64,000 nucleotides of DNA, from NCBI RefSeq assembly GCF_932274485.2, contig NC_065881.2, positions 58,166,702-58,230,701 on the forward strand. The letters are read 5' to 3'. Every line of letters starts with the position of its first letter. Position 1 is the stretch's first letter. The position numbers and the translations under genes are program-made. The notes beneath the pieces were generated by a model. The model was given only the letters and a program-made list of their open reading frames with translations. It did no database searches and was not told the origin of the DNA. Positions 1-12,850 of the stretch are shown here, in pieces. The DNA comes from Patella vulgata. Its lineage: Eukaryota; Mollusca; Gastropoda; Patellidae.

Positions 1-236
1 AATATTTAATGCATATTTTGTTTTTTAACCATTACAGTTATAGCTCATTGGATTTTATCATGCATTATAAATATTGGAAGACTATGTGATTTTTATTGCT
101 GCACTGTTAAAAACAGGTGTAATTAAAAACTATAAGCAGTATTAATTAAGTGTAAACTTTACACCACAGCTAGCGTTTTTAAAATATAACACTTTTAACC
201 AACTAAAAGTAACCAACTAAAAGAGCTACACATAAC

Positions 237-511
237 AAGTGTAACCGATATTCTCGACTACTGAACACCTGAATAGGTGTAATTGTGGTGTGTTCTGGAT
301 AAGCTACACTACTACCAGTGTTATACTGCATTTACACCAAAGTGTGTAACTATTATTGGGGAATAAATCCTATGCAAAAGTACAATCGATATTCATGAGT
401 ACTGAACACCAGGGTGTAATTGTAGCCGCTAAAGGGTGTTTGGGATGAGCTACACCTCTACAAGCGTATTATTGCATTTACCAACACGTGTAATTATTAT
501 TAGGGAAACAT
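237..511. repeat. Two-copy tandem repeat with GTGTAA/TTACAC motifs
   Basis: Two diverged copies lie head to tail with a period of about 141 bases; the shared word CTGAACACC falls at about 261 and 402. Both copies and the flanking 100 bases are rich in GTGTAA and its complement TTACAC, so the stretch can fold on itself in several ways. No coding potential is seen. It may be the end of an unidentified mobile element. Confidence 0.6.
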
Positions 512-560
512 TTCTCCGAATAAGGTGTTAATTTTACACCGTATCTTGCGTTACAAAAGT

Positions 561-1221
561 GTTTGTGTACTCCAAGTTGAGTGTTTTTGTATCATGTATA
601 ATAATCTTAATAATAGTTCATAACGCCCCCAGTTTAGATTATTTTAGCTTGCTTACACTTAAAGACGTGTAAATATTCTAAAATATTACGAAGTACTATA
701 TCTTAATTAAATATTCTTAATTCAGGTGAGATGCATAAATGAATAAACCACATTATTCAGCTAAGTTGTAAGGATATGTGTATTGATTTTCCCTCATGAT
801 TTATATTCATTGTAAATTAATACAGAGTGTCAAATTGCCCAACAGCAGTTCAATTTGAATCAATTTAATATCGTAAAATGAAGCGAAGTTACCCCTATTT
901 AGGTGGCAACTAGTTTCCACCCGAATTGATGTAAACTACCTTATTATTTTTAACAGTGTAATTTTATATCTATATGAAAGAAACAAGCTTTTATTTTTTG
1001 CATATTCTCATTTACTGGTTTTGTATTACAAAAACATAATGCCAACTTTGTGATTTTAACTTTTCGTTAATGTTTTCAGTAATATTTGAATCAATGACAT
1101 TTAAAAGTTGAAATTTTATGGGACTAACTTTTTGAATAGAATGTGCACAACGTGTTGGATATATTATAACATTAGTAACTAACATTACAGAATAAGCATT
1201 ACAAACACCCGATGCTATAGA
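561..1221. other. Intergenic, nothing recognised
   Basis: AT-rich sequence with no coding-like frame, RNA gene or clear repeat. Confidence 0.5.
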
Positions 1222-1441
1222 AATAAAATGAAATGGAATGGGGTTGAACGTCGTATTTTTCCACACCAACAGGGCTAATGAAGACGGGCATACGCAATGT
1301 AGTGTGCTATGAGGGAAATTTTGCCCAGACAGCGGCGTATTCCAACTGTCAGGGATTCTTTTACGTGCATGCTAACGTGTACACGGGACCTCGGTTATTC
1401 GTCCTATCCGAACGACTAGACGCTGTCCCCCGCCTCCCCCC
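1222..1441 (-). repeat. SINE family B fragment
   Basis: The minus strand matches the middle and 3' part of the full SINE B copy at 44948-45303. Shared features are the CATACGCAATGTAGTGTGC-like segment, the CGTGTACACGGGACCTCGG segment and a 3' end reading GTTCAACCCCATTCCATTTC on the minus strand. The tRNA-like head is missing, so this is a 5'-truncated or decayed copy. A 138-codon open frame on the plus strand overlaps it and is accidental. Confidence 0.7.
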
Positions 1442-2971
1442 TTTGTTTCGTTATTTCACTCGAAAAGAACATTTCTATATTTTGTATGAGAACTTCCAAA
1501 TTAAAACATCAATTGCGATTATAATCGTATTTTGCACCCACTTTAATTATTACATGTATATACAATGTGCCATTTTGACCTATGAAGAATGTAGAACAAA
1601 TTCCTGGAATATCCTTGTAAATTGTTATCAAAGTTTACATAAGAATCTGAACTTAAATAAAGGTAATTGTTATTATCTGTTTAGAGAATGCTAAATACAT
1701 GACCTATTATATGTTTAGTATACATTCAATAAAACTAGATCTGTAATTGATGAGGTGTGCCAGGTATTTTAAAATAAATAATGTAGAGATATAACAATGA
1801 ATAGAGTGAATTTCAATTATTTCACAGATACAACTTTCGTTTTTTTATTCTTTAGACTTATTATATAGATTTGAGAGTTGTAAAATAGAATATATTTCAA
1901 GAGGGCAGCAAATAGGGGTTAACTGAACATTAGAGAAATGCGTAAAAAACACAAAATTTAAGAAGACAATACTTACATTTTTGTGTTGATCTTGCCATAA
2001 TATCAGATACAGTTCTACACACAAGCAATATTTGTAGAAACAAGTGTGTATATTCAGCCATTGTCCATGCCTTGAGGCTTCTAAAGTGTTTACTATATGA
2101 TCATAGATTTATACACTTTTTGTCAGCTGTTGGTGAACAGAAAAAAAAAATATAGATTAATTAATGAATGTTTCTTTGTTTATAAAGGGACAGTGTTGCT
2201 GGCAACCAATTTTACATAGTATGTGCCATAAATTGTTAAAGACATTCTAAATATAATTTTAACATAGATATCGTTGCCATGGCTAGTCCGTAGCAACGAT
2301 TTTAAGAATCTGGAAGTGATGCAAAAAAAAAGAGGACGGAAACCAGTTATTGTTACGGGAAATTGGAGAGCGATCCTCAGTTATCGATTTTTTAGAAGCT
2401 CCGGCTTCCGAAATCCATACAGTGAATAGTACGAGAAATATGTGAACACCAAATAACATTTCTAATTTTTTTCATTAATACAGAATATATTAATTAGGCA
2501 GTTCATTTAGAGGAAAGTTTGGCAATCCAAAGAAATAATATTTACCAACATCCATAATCGATGTAACAATAACTGTAAATGACTTAAACCCATCAAAATT
2601 AGTGCCGGTATTATAAGTTTAATAATGTTGTAGAAATCGATGTTGCAAACAATTATTTTATGTAAATACAATTTTATGGATAGCAATGATTGTTTACCTT
2701 GTGCTTGATAATAAGGGAATACTTGTGGACTATGGTCGAAACGTTGCACTATTAAAGTTGCTAGTGATTGATATCCATAATATTTTGTATTATTTCAATG
2801 CTGTCCTTTCTTCAGCAATAGATGCCCTACAAACAACTATTTTATTGCTGTTGCGAAATCCATAAACATATATAATACATAATTACGTCTGCTCTGTCTA
2901 GAGAGTTTTAAAACGTTCAAGTACCATTCACAAATCACATTTGAAAACATAAACATAGTCAAGATTAAGCC
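1442..2971. other. Intergenic, nothing recognised
   Basis: AT-rich with short poly-A runs near 2140 and 2325. The text GGTCGAAACGTTGCAC near 2733 resembles the GAAACGTTGCA text near 16328, a small dispersed similarity that could be a shared mobile-element end. No gene is seen. Confidence 0.4.
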
Positions 2972-3076
2972 TAATGACTGGAAGAACATGACAAGATAAA
3001 ACACCTATTAAGTTTAATGACTGGAAGAACATGACAAGATAAAAAAAAAAGCTATTTAATAATAATAATAATAAAA
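2972..3076. repeat. Short tandem duplication and (AAT)n
   Basis: A 30-base segment containing ATGACTGGAAGAACATGACA occurs at 2972-3001 and again at 3015-3044, a 43-base period with no visible change. An A run and a short (AAT)n microsatellite follow at about 3058-3076. This is a recent slippage-type duplication. Confidence 0.85.
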
Positions 3077-4035
3077 CTTTATTTAATTTCAGCATCGTAA
3101 ATTCGAGGATACAAAAACAACCCCAAAATCAAAAGAATGCACCTAAAAGGTTTTATTCTACCTATTGTCAATAATATGATTGCGAAATCTGTCGACATTA
3201 TTTTCTTAGGCGTTTGTAATTGGTTGCATTGTCTAAAAATCAGGAGACATAAAGACCGCGTAGTTAACAATATCTCTTATATATAATTTTTTCTAACGAC
3301 TATACACCCATGATGTTGAAATGCCAATTTTTAACGTTTATGAACTGAGCGAAAACAAATTTCACAATAGCCACGAGATTCGTAAATCAATACTCCTTTT
3401 TGTAACAAGATTTAAAAAAAATTAAAAAACATTATTGGTATATTTACCAGCTAGTAGACAAAAAGCTTGAAGTAAATCATATAAATAAATACTATATTCA
3501 TAGCCTCGGGTCTTGAGTTCTGAACGAGGAAGACCATGCAATGAAGTTAGATCTTCGGGATGTCTATCCTGCTAGCCAATATGCCATGAACTAATAAGTA
3601 GATAAGTAAGACTTGTCTGGGTTCATGTTTAAAGATTCATAATATTTACCGATGCTTCAAATCTACACGATATACACATTCTGTTTACTGCAAAAATATG
3701 GTATTTATGCCAAGAAACATGAGAAAAAAATATCCAAAGATACTTAAAAATGTTCTTACCTATATATCCGTCATTACTCAACTAAGGACCATATCAAGTA
3801 TTGACGTTAATTAAGCCTGTTAATTGATATGGATGATAACATATTCCCACAGGTGCTCTCCTATGGTATTTCAACATATAAATATATTTTATACTCAGCA
3901 TGCCATGTTATTATGACAATATACAGAACACAAGAAATAACAGAAGCTTTTAACTAATGATGTGTCGTCAATCTCAGTACAGCTTTTAATATAATTATCT
4001 TTGTTTTCATTGGATACTTGATTGCAAGGTGGCTG

Positions 4036-4040
<5 letters not shown>
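3077..4040. other. Intergenic, nothing recognised
   Basis: No coding-like frame or repeat was found that matches the rest of the window. Confidence 0.4.
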
Positions 4041-4079
<39 letters not shown>

Positions 4080-4230
4080 GTTTAACGTCCACTCGACACA
4101 AATTAGGTCATTTCGGGACTAATATATGGTTCAATTGTATTACAATTATTCGTTTGCGCGGAGGACCAGGAGAAAGCCCACGAGGTAGGACAGGCAACCC
4201 TACTCCTTGTCACGTACAAACGTGAAATCA
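4041..4230 (-). repeat. SINE family A, truncated copy
   Basis: On the minus strand this is the 3' two-thirds of SINE A: the CACGAGG..GGACAGGC segment, the pyrimidine-rich central domain, then TAGTCCCGAAATGACCTA, the GTGTCGAGTGGACGTTAAA terminus and a (TC)n tail, seen here as (GA)n at 4041-4079. The tRNA-like head is lost and there are internal deletions, so it is older than the copies with target duplications. Confidence 0.8.
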
Positions 4231-6165
4231 AAACAACACCATAATGGCATTATGGGTTTGTTGTTGAAAGGCCAATAGGTGACTGTATGGAAGAATTATC
4301 CATAAATGATTCGATGGTGTAGATTATATACCTGATTATCAAGAAGATCTTTAGGGTTTAACAATGTTTAAATTCTTAATTACATCCTAAATTCCCCTGG
4401 ACTAATGTAATATCAGTTACATCAATACATAATCTATTACTAATATTTCGTATTTAAATAATATGTAAAAATAAAAGTATTCTGATAGGGTAAATCTGTT
4501 TCAGTGAAATTATTTCATCTCCTCTCTGGTGTGTCATTGAATGTAGTGTAGTAACTTAATGCCTAATCATTTCTTTTAGTATAAATCTGTGTTTAAAAAC
4601 TATCTTCCATATTAAAGGGGCACGCGTTTTGTATAACGTGTATAACTACATGTAATTAGAGCCGGTCTTAGAGAATTGTCTTCCATGTTCAAAGAGAAAT
4701 CTTTGCTCCAAAATAATCTTTCATGTTAAAGGGAACCATCAGACGTTTTATATTTCCTACCCGTTTTCATTAACTTCTGGTAGTATTAAAATAGTGTCAA
4801 CAATAGTCAATCCGGTGTACTAATCTTTTGGCAGACTAGGGCGTTATGAGTTAAAGTGTTTTTGGTTAAAGTTACCCCCACAACGTGAATACGTTAATCA
4901 AATTTAAAAGGACCTGTACTTCGTATTCCGAATATTAAGCGCAGACATGCCAGAAAAAATTGAAATATACAGTTTAAGACTAAACACACAATGGAACAAA
5001 ATTATGGTTAAAAATTATTCCAACATAACCAGTTTTACCCCACCAGTTAAATAAAGCAATAAGAATTCTTCTATTTTTAGCCGTTATTCGCAATGTATTT
5101 TATTACTTACATGATAACAGCATTTGCATTAAAATACTTCTGAGATATACATATTAAAGATTATGGCCTGTTGTGCCTTTAATGCTAGATAATGAATGGT
5201 ATACTAACAAATAAACCAGGCCAATAATGTAATCGGTACTAGCATGTAAGCAAACGTTACATTATCTTCTAATCTTACTTGTTTTGCATTAATTTCCTTT
5301 TCACTAAACACAATGCAAACGACAATGGACTGTTAGATACTGTGTATAAATCTGTCATGTTATCGGTAAGCTTGCCCAGAAAATACCAAGGCCGAATACA
5401 TTTACCTTCTTAGTAGAGAAAGACGATATTAGAATATGGCACAAAGAGCCAGTACCAAGGCGTGTAAATAAAAGGACAATAAGGATGATAATACATCAAC
5501 TGTCAACTTATCTCCTTCAACAAAAGCATACACGGAAATTAATTTCTACGCAGACTAAAAATTGAAACACCAACAATCGCCAATTTATTAGTGTGTCATT
5601 TCTATAGAATAATCTTCTTTAGGTGATCCCACCGCAATTCCAATAGGAAATTGAAATATATTGCGTGCTGCCCCCCGTCGTGATTCATTCTTATAGCACT
5701 ATAAATTGTAAACGTTTAGGAAATGACAAATTCATGACTATTTGTTATGTACTTCCTTGTGGCGTTTTTATATTTAATTATTATTCTCTTTCGATGTTGT
5801 TTATACAGTCCCTAAAGTCATTACGTGGATATTACATCGCTTCGTATTTAAGTTAGATCATACCACGAACGTTGCTATTAATTAGTTGCTATGGACAATA
5901 GTCACTTTTCACTGATTTGAATCGGCAATTTAAGTCCATAAGTGATGTCAGCCAATATCTGATTTCTGCTCCCTCGGTCCTGTCTAATTATCTAATGAAA
6001 TCAAATTTTTGACAGTACGAATAAAATCAAACCTCAAAATAAAGGTTAAATATAAAGAATAAGACACAGTCAAATTATCCAAGTGTATCACGTATTAAGT
6101 CTAAGAGATTTTAACACTGTCAATATCTTGTATTGGGTAAAAGCCAGCCCAATTTTTTTTAATAC
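4231..6165. other. Intergenic, nothing recognised
   Basis: About 1.9 kb with no gene signal. Short open frames here have no domain-like content. Confidence 0.4.
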
Positions 6166-6455
6166 GCCCATACGTATACGTGGTCGTATTTTGCCGTCAC
6201 CCAGTCCTTCCGTCGTCCACGTTTCTCAATAGCACAACTGTGGCTATAAATAATTCATCTATTTGTGACTGTCGTTTGCCTGTCTGTTTGTCTGTCTGTT
6301 CGGGGTTGGCGGCTACACTAGGTCTGCCCCAGGTCTGAAATTTGGGGTATAGGGGTAGCTCGGACCGGGGAGTAACATAGGCCAGGTGGCGTTAGTCTAC
6401 CACTTCCGGTTTCGGGGTTATGACCCCCGAGCGAAGCCGGGCATTCTTCTAGTAC
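6166..6455 (+). repeat. Dispersed repeat with CTGTCTGTTCGGGGTTGGCGG core
   Basis: The part from about 6258 to 6453 is present in inverse orientation at 19804-19980 with close to 90 percent identity by eye: the CTGT microsatellite-like run, CGGGGTTGGCGGCTAC, GGGTAGCTCGGACCGGGGAG, and GGCGTTAGTCTACCACTTCC. The first 50 bases (TGGTCGTATTTTGCCGTCAC..) resemble the head motif of the tandem-unit repeats at 24.3 and 41.8 kb. It is a short non-coding mobile repeat of unknown class. Confidence 0.75.
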
Positions 6456-8164
6456 ATCATATTTTTAAGATTGATATGGGTTGTCTATCTCATAATCAAA
6501 AAGAATGTTAATTTTTCGAAAATATTCAATTCCAGAGCTATGCCTTTTGTTACGAAATTTATAGACTGTGATTATTAACCATATATCTCAAAAGTAGCGT
6601 GGTTGTCAATCTGGTTTGTTGTGCCTAAAATAACATAAAAAGAAACAGTTTTGTGATCAATGCCACCATTTTTTTGTTGTTGGATCTGGACAACACAATG
6701 CCTTCGACTATAAGTATGTCGTTCAAACAAATATTAACCGACGCCTTGAATGACAAATAATGAGAAAAAATAAACATTCAGCGTCGTGTAAAATGACAAT
6801 AAGCGACAGAATTCTACTACAGGGTAAATATAATGCTTATCTATCCACTCATTGTCACCATTAATCGATTGATCATACAACTAACGAACAGACAATCAAC
6901 GAAAGAAACTAAACGGTAGAAAACACGATGGCGTATATCTAACGTAGATTATTATAATCCAGGGGGCTAAAGGAGAGGGGGTGGGGGTAAACAGCTATAT
7001 CTGTCAATCCTCTATTTGTTTGACATTGTCATAAATAGCGATATTTGACATATATCGTGATATTATGATACGACCTATGTGTCATCGCATGTAATGTGTA
7101 TTGATTTTTATTATTATGACGACTGTCGTGACTATTATATTTAGACGTCCAGAGAGTATGAATGAATCTGTGCCTTAATTCGCCTTGATTCAATCTATTC
7201 TTAAAGTACTGGTATCGCTACATTACCCAATCTATTTCAAGTACGTTTTATGAACTACTATAGCGAGCCCTCGGTTGCTCAACCAGAATTAGCAACTATA
7301 TTTACATCCACTAACGGTAATCAAGCTCATACAATAACTTTCGGCTGGATCAAATCAATATAAAACTTTACGTTTGTCATTCAGTCAAGGGATGATTTAT
7401 ATGAAAAGTGGGCCTTGCTATCAGACCCCTCCCAATCCCCAACTCTGACGACTATAGAGGCAGATGAAAGTGTGTTTTAAACACAATTGATCAAAACCAA
7501 TGATGCCAGGAGTTTAAGACAGCAGTGCGTCTAAGAAAGGCCAATGGCAATGTCAAAAATATTAAACACCTTGGCTGGAGATCTTAAGGCCCTAGGCTTC
7601 AGTCTAATTTTAATACTGTAGCGCACCTTTCTTACCTTACTGAAAGGCAATACAAATAACCACTATAATACGTTTAATTAAAGAAACTAAACCACAAACT
7701 CAATATTGGATATAGAACACTTTATAAACATTCATATTTACATTCATACATGCTATTAGACCCATTTTCGACAATGGGGAAGTAATTAGTAATGACTGAT
7801 TCAAAAACGACAAAATAATAATAAAAAAAGAAGTAGAATGGACTAAGCAGGCTTAAACTAATGGCGTTCAATTTGGACAGTTCAGGTATTTCACCGAACA
7901 TAACTTGATTAGAAATTGAATATAAATCCCTTTATATACATCCATAGTACATTATATTATATGAGTTTAGAACCATTTTTGTCTATATTAAGGTTCCAAA
8001 GAATAGAGCCATGCGCCCTTTAACACTCTAAATTTCTTTCTATTTAATAGGGGGCTGTCACAGATATATTTTAGTCAATAAAACTGGGTAATTTTTTGTG
8101 AAAAACTCTTCCAAACTTTCACCACTGTGGTTTACAACTCTTTGGAGCTCCGTTGTACTTTTCG
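6456..8164. other. Intergenic, nothing recognised
   Basis: No gene or clear repeat. A G-rich stretch (GGAGAGGGGGTGGGGGTAA) lies near 6972. Confidence 0.4.
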
Positions 8165-8360
8165 ACATGAAATGGGGTTTAACGGGCATACGCCATGAAG
8201 TGTTCTATAAGGTAAATCATTTCAGGATATTGGCGTTTCTGCCTACTCTTCGTCGAATTCCAATTGCCAAGGGTGCTTTTACCTGTAGGTCAAAGTGTAC
8301 GGGACCTTGGATATTTGTTCTATCGGAAGGACTAGAAATTGTTCCCTGTCAGGAACCACT
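8165..8360 (-). repeat. SINE family B fragment
   Basis: Like the copy at 1222-1441, the minus strand carries the GGGCATACGCCATGAAGTG-type segment and the GTGTACGGGACC segment, with the 3' terminal GTTAAACCCCATTTC next to 8170. It directly abuts a SINE A copy, so this is a small cluster of retrotransposed repeats. Confidence 0.65.
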
Positions 8361-8365
8361 AGCGC

Positions 8366-8562
8366 TCTAAATCATAAGGTCTGTCATTGGGTCAAGTGCG
8401 TGGATTCGATTCTCCGCCTGTACGTGACAAGGAGTAGCGTCGCATGCCTAACCTCGTGGGTTTTCTCTGGATCATCCCACAGCGGAAGCGAATTTTTAAA
8501 TACAAAATTGAACCTAATATGTTAGTCCCTAAATGATATAGTTTGTGTCGAATGGGCGTTAA

Positions 8563-8599
<37 letters not shown>

Positions 8600-8601
8600 A
8601 A
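8366..8601 (+). repeat. SINE family A, 5'-truncated copy
   Basis: It runs from just after box A (TCTGTCATTGGGTCA) through a box B-like GTGGATTCGATTCTCC, the GTGACAAGGAGTAG segment, CCTCGTGGGTTTTCTC and the TTAGTCCCTAAATGATATAG segment to GTTAACCCC and a (CT)n tail at 8568-8598. Several internal deletions mark it as old. Confidence 0.85.
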
Positions 8602-9796
8602 CTCGTTACTAGCCACTAAGACTAAATTTAAAATTCTCTTTTTTCTTTGATGTACATACATTATAAAATCAAGAGAAATTCTTGATCAGTTCAAGAACGG
8701 TAATTAATTACAGTAACGTCAAGTATTTCATTATTCACCGTTATTTTTGATAAAACTAATTGTTAGATAAAATGATTGTTAACATCAAGTGCCAAATGGA
8801 AATATAAAAACCTGTGATTGAAAACATCCGGAATCCAAATGAAATACAGAGATCTCTATGAGATAAATCAGTTATATATATATATTTTTTTTAAATGTAG
8901 TTGAAACAGCATAGTTCTAATGAAGTATTATAACAAGTATTAATGTTTATCGGAAGAAGTTGAACTGGTATTGAAACATAAAACAAGCTTATTATTTCCC
9001 TTACCTTACGGCGAAATATTTTCCAATATGATATTCGAATGTTCCACAGGTCATACTAACATTATATTAAGCGCACATTTCGTCCAGCTAAAAACTTAAA
9101 ATTTCTATCGCATTCAGTCTTTTATGAACAAAAGAATTTAGATGGTTAGAAGGCAGATTGTCATCAAAACAAAACACCTAGGTTTGTTCAACGTGAAATT
9201 GAAACTGAACACATTCTGTTAACTGATCACTGATTCCGCCCGATAGGCTTAGTGGTAATACGCGTAAAGCAGAAGCCAAGCTTGCCAACTCAACTGACTA
9301 CATATGACCAGGGTTCCATTATCAGTACGCGGTGGCAGTGATAGTCAGAATAGGCAGAAAACAATATCAGTGTCACATGGTCAGATTACTTCTCGAGGAC
9401 TACCGTAAACAACCTGTCACTCTCGGGAATAAGAACTTGGACAGATTAACTAGTTTTTGAACAAACACAAACTAGACGAGTCTGGAAGCTAATGCAATCA
9501 ATGAATTTCAAAATTAAATCTTCTTCTAAGAGCATGATTGATAGTAATGGGATTAATTCTGTAAAATTTTTCAATTAGTTAATTAATGACTAGAAGAGTT
9601 AATACGATTGTGTGTATCTGCAGTCGTGTGTTACAGTATGTGACAATAATTCAGACGCAAACCTAACTTCAGTTTTACAAAAAAAACAATGGCTTAGCAC
9701 ACATTCAACCCCGCAAATATATTCATTCGATTTCGTTTTGTATGTGTATTAGGGCGCAGGTGGTGGTGGTGGGGGATATTGAACACGAGGTCTGTT
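8602..9796. other. Intergenic, possible tRNA-like remnant
   Basis: Mostly featureless. At 9238-9330 a stretch has a weak box A-like AGGCTTAGTGGTAAT and a box B-like CAGGGTTCCATTATC about 70 bases later. That spacing would suit a third tRNA-derived SINE, but no second copy was found in the window. Confidence 0.3.
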
Positions 9797-9850
9797 AGTC
9801 CCGAAAAAACCTGGATAGTGTCGAGTCGACGATAACCCCATTTCATTGTG
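9797..9850 (+). repeat. SINE family A 3' remnant
   Basis: About 50 bases match only the 3' terminus of SINE A: GTTAGTCCCGAAAAAACCT, GTGTCGAGT, then AACCCCATTTCATTG. Confidence 0.55.
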
Positions 9851-10129
9851 TATTAAGCACCTCTGAGTATAAAAAGAAGTAGCCACGAAGAATTGACTGG
9901 CATATGATTACTATTACTTTATCTGTAATTTAAACTAATGTAAACTTTAAATGGCCAAATAATTTAGACCATTATGTTTTTGGCATGTATTTTTCAATTC
10001 CAATGAAAATAACCAGACAACCGTGTGCTAGTTATAGAAAACAATGGAAATTGACTAAAACAAAAACTCGACAGGACTAATACACGCATGTAAAGAATTT
10101 GGCATTAAAAGGTGGATAGAGAACTAGAG

Positions 10130-10275
10130 TGTTTAGAAAGAGAGCGCGCGAAAGAACTGGCGTTTAAACTAGGTCACTTCGCGACTATAACGTAATTTTA
10201 TTTTTAATAATTTGCTTGCGCCTAGTGGTCATTAGCAGTCGGAGGAAACAGGAGTACCCGGAGAAATCCCCGGGA
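10130..10275 (-). repeat. SINE family A fragment
   Basis: The minus strand has the central CGGGTACTCCTGTTTCCTCC segment, the GCGCAAGCAAATTATTAAAA segment, the TAGTCGCGAAGTGACCTA segment and a degraded (TC)n tail (GAAAGAGAGCGCGCGAAAGA on the plus strand). Both ends are eroded. Confidence 0.65.
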
Positions 10276-10555
10276 AGCAAACTCGGTTATATTTATATGT
10301 ATATAAGAGATGAAACTGTATCTTTTAGACGTTTTTGTGATGATAGTGGTACACGAGATGAACGACAGTACGATTGAGATTTTTTTCAAATCGAACCAAA
10401 AAGCATTATATAATAAACTAAAGCAAAAATGATTTTAAGTAAACAAGCAGGTCGTATTTCTCGGGAAAAGCAGACCTGTACATACGTTAAAAAGACCATC
10501 CCTCTTTGATTTCCTTTAAAAATAAAATTGTCGATTTAATTCAGTTTGAAATATT

Positions 10556-10803
10556 ATTGATTTGTCTTCTGAAGAGGCCACTTGTCTGCATTTAAGTTTT
10601 GATATGTTGATTTGTTTTTTCAAAGTGGCTGTATGTCTTCATATAAAATTTGACGCGTTGATTTGTTTTGTGAAGTGGCTAACTTTCTACATTTAGAAAT
10701 TTGATAAATTGATTTGTTTTGTGAAGTGGCTAACTGTCTACATTTAAAAATTTGATAAATTGATTTGTTTTGTGAAGTAGTTAACTGTCTACATTTAAAA
10801 TGT
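10556..10803 (+). repeat. 51-bp minisatellite, about 4.8 copies
   Basis: The phrase GATTTGTTTTGTGAAGTGGC recurs at 10609, 10660, 10711 and 10762, a spacing of exactly 51, with a diverged first copy at about 10558. The last two or three copies are almost identical and the first ones have drifted, a polarity typical of unequal exchange. The period is divisible by three, but no long frame crosses it. Confidence 0.9.
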
Positions 10804-12850
10804 TAAAGGAGCTAAATCGCTAACATTTGGGACCTAGAAATTGACAAAAGTGGGTCGCAACGCATATAATACTGTAATATGAAAGTATATAAACTGATTT
10901 ACATTCAATGGTTTCCGTTTTTACTCCAATTTCAAATCAGTTATGTTCGGCGAAATAAGCCAGCAGTCTCAAGCGAGTGCAAATTTCTAGCGTCTGGTTA
11001 TTCCAGTCTACATACGCCCTTTGATTTGGTGCAATGTGTCTAGCCTCGTCCCTCGAGTCTCTTGATACAACTGGGGCTGAAGCGCATTATGGTACACGAT
11101 TCGTGTACCAATGATAAAATGTTTATTTTGTCTTTAATATTGGATATCAAAAGCCCATCTTTTTCCGGTAAGATCACAACATGAATGTTGATTTAATTTT
11201 ACAAATAAATCGTGTTTTCAATGTTGAAGATTTTGGATGATATTGAGTTAGAGACTTAGCTACTTTAAGTGTACAGCAAGAATCAATGTTGAAATACAAA
11301 CTGAATTGATATTCAGCTATCGACAGATTATGTCAAATAATAACTAAAAAAAAAATAAACAGGTCAGTTTTCGCTTCATTGATAGACATGAACATTGAGT
11401 CGATTGGAGCATGCAGCAACGCTGAACCAATTAACATAGTGGTCTGACATACGCATTTTGTTTGTTCCCTGATGATCTTCCATTATAGTGGATAAAATAT
11501 CTCTTTCAAAAAAGTGGTCTCGTTCCTTTAAGCAGATGGCTGACTGTATAAATTGCCAATATATAATTATCAGTGTAATAAGTTAGTTGTGAATTATTAG
11601 CGCCATATTGCCTCACACAGGTCTAACTTGCGATAAATCTGTGTTCTAACCAGACGGCTCGCATGCTGTTGTTCATCACAACCTCTACAGTTTATCTAAC
11701 ATAACATTCCTCTGACACAGTTTCCTTAATAAAACCCCAGGAACACCTACATGCTGAATTAACGTACTGGATTACATGGGTAACTCTTTTTATTATGATA
11801 CACGATACTGGATTACATGGTTAACTCTTGATTTATGATAGAGTACAGAACAAAGACGTTTATTATCTCTATTTTATATGAACCATAAACGCTATACACT
11901 CCATGTATAAAACGCCAAACTTATTTCAAATTTAAATAAACAGACGTAAAATGTGATTTTTGATAAATGACAGGTTAGGATAATATACCAACTCATAAAA
12001 CTTGTTCGTTTGATAGTTGGAAAATTAAATTTATGTGTACAATATTGGTGAGAAATCCCTTATCGGTAAGCTATTCAATTAAATTATTTTCATAAAACAT
12101 ACTTTTTGTAAAGCAATCAATACCGGTACTTATTATCCAACTTAATGAGGGTATTGATGTAACAAAACTATACACCAGGTGGCATCACTGTCACGCAATT
12201 TGTGTAGAAACATAGTTATTGAATTCCGGGGTATCGACCAATCAAATTGCTGATCCGTGCTTAGCATAATCAGAAAATGCTCATTACCGAACTCCTACAC
12301 CAGAACATTCTATCTCAATTAGATGCAGAGTTATTGTGTCCCAAAAACGTGTGATTGACAGAAGGGCTGAGAAAAACCTATTTTAATAGACCCCTGCGTG
12401 GGGACAAAGAAACATCTGGGATTGTGTTTTACTACATTTCTACTTGACAATCGAGCTTCCGAGTTGTATAACTAAATGCAAAAGTTTAGCTTCTGTGCTA
12501 CAATCGAACTCAGACTTCAAATTCGGACAAAATGATTATCTAGAACTAAATTAATTAAAACGTATTTAGTTCATGTGTTACAAAATCGGCTACAATTTTT
12601 CCTTTGTTGATTTAATATTAAAGGTTAGAACTCTCAAAACAATTCGGTATCGAATCATATTGCAGCCAGATAATTGTATTATTTGAAATTGAAACTGAAT
12701 ATTCAAAGTTACTGCTTTCTAAAAGTAATGATAGGAATTGTATTGGTATACAAAATAAAAGGAGAACATCAGCCTGTCCAGGCTTGTCAGTACTGCTAGT
12801 AAGTGCATATAAATAAACAAACCTGCTGCACATATTAATACATAGAGGAT
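10804..12850. other. Intergenic, small duplication only
   Basis: No gene signal. The segment around GATACTGGATTACATGG is duplicated with a period of about 41 bases at 11765 and 11806. Around 10806-10900, the phrases GGAGCTAAATCGCTA and GGGACCTAG resemble text at 50475-50520, which hints at another old dispersed repeat. Confidence 0.4.

Noticed and set aside
1278-1694. 138-codon open frame
   Set aside because: Its first third lies inside a SINE B fragment on the other strand and the rest has no protein signature.
9238-9330. tRNA gene or third SINE family
   Set aside because: The box A match is poor, the ends are undefined and there is no second copy. Noted only as a possible remnant.
10556-10803. 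CRISPR-like regular spacing
   Set aside because: The 51-base units are repeats throughout with no unique spacers, and the setting is a eukaryotic genome.
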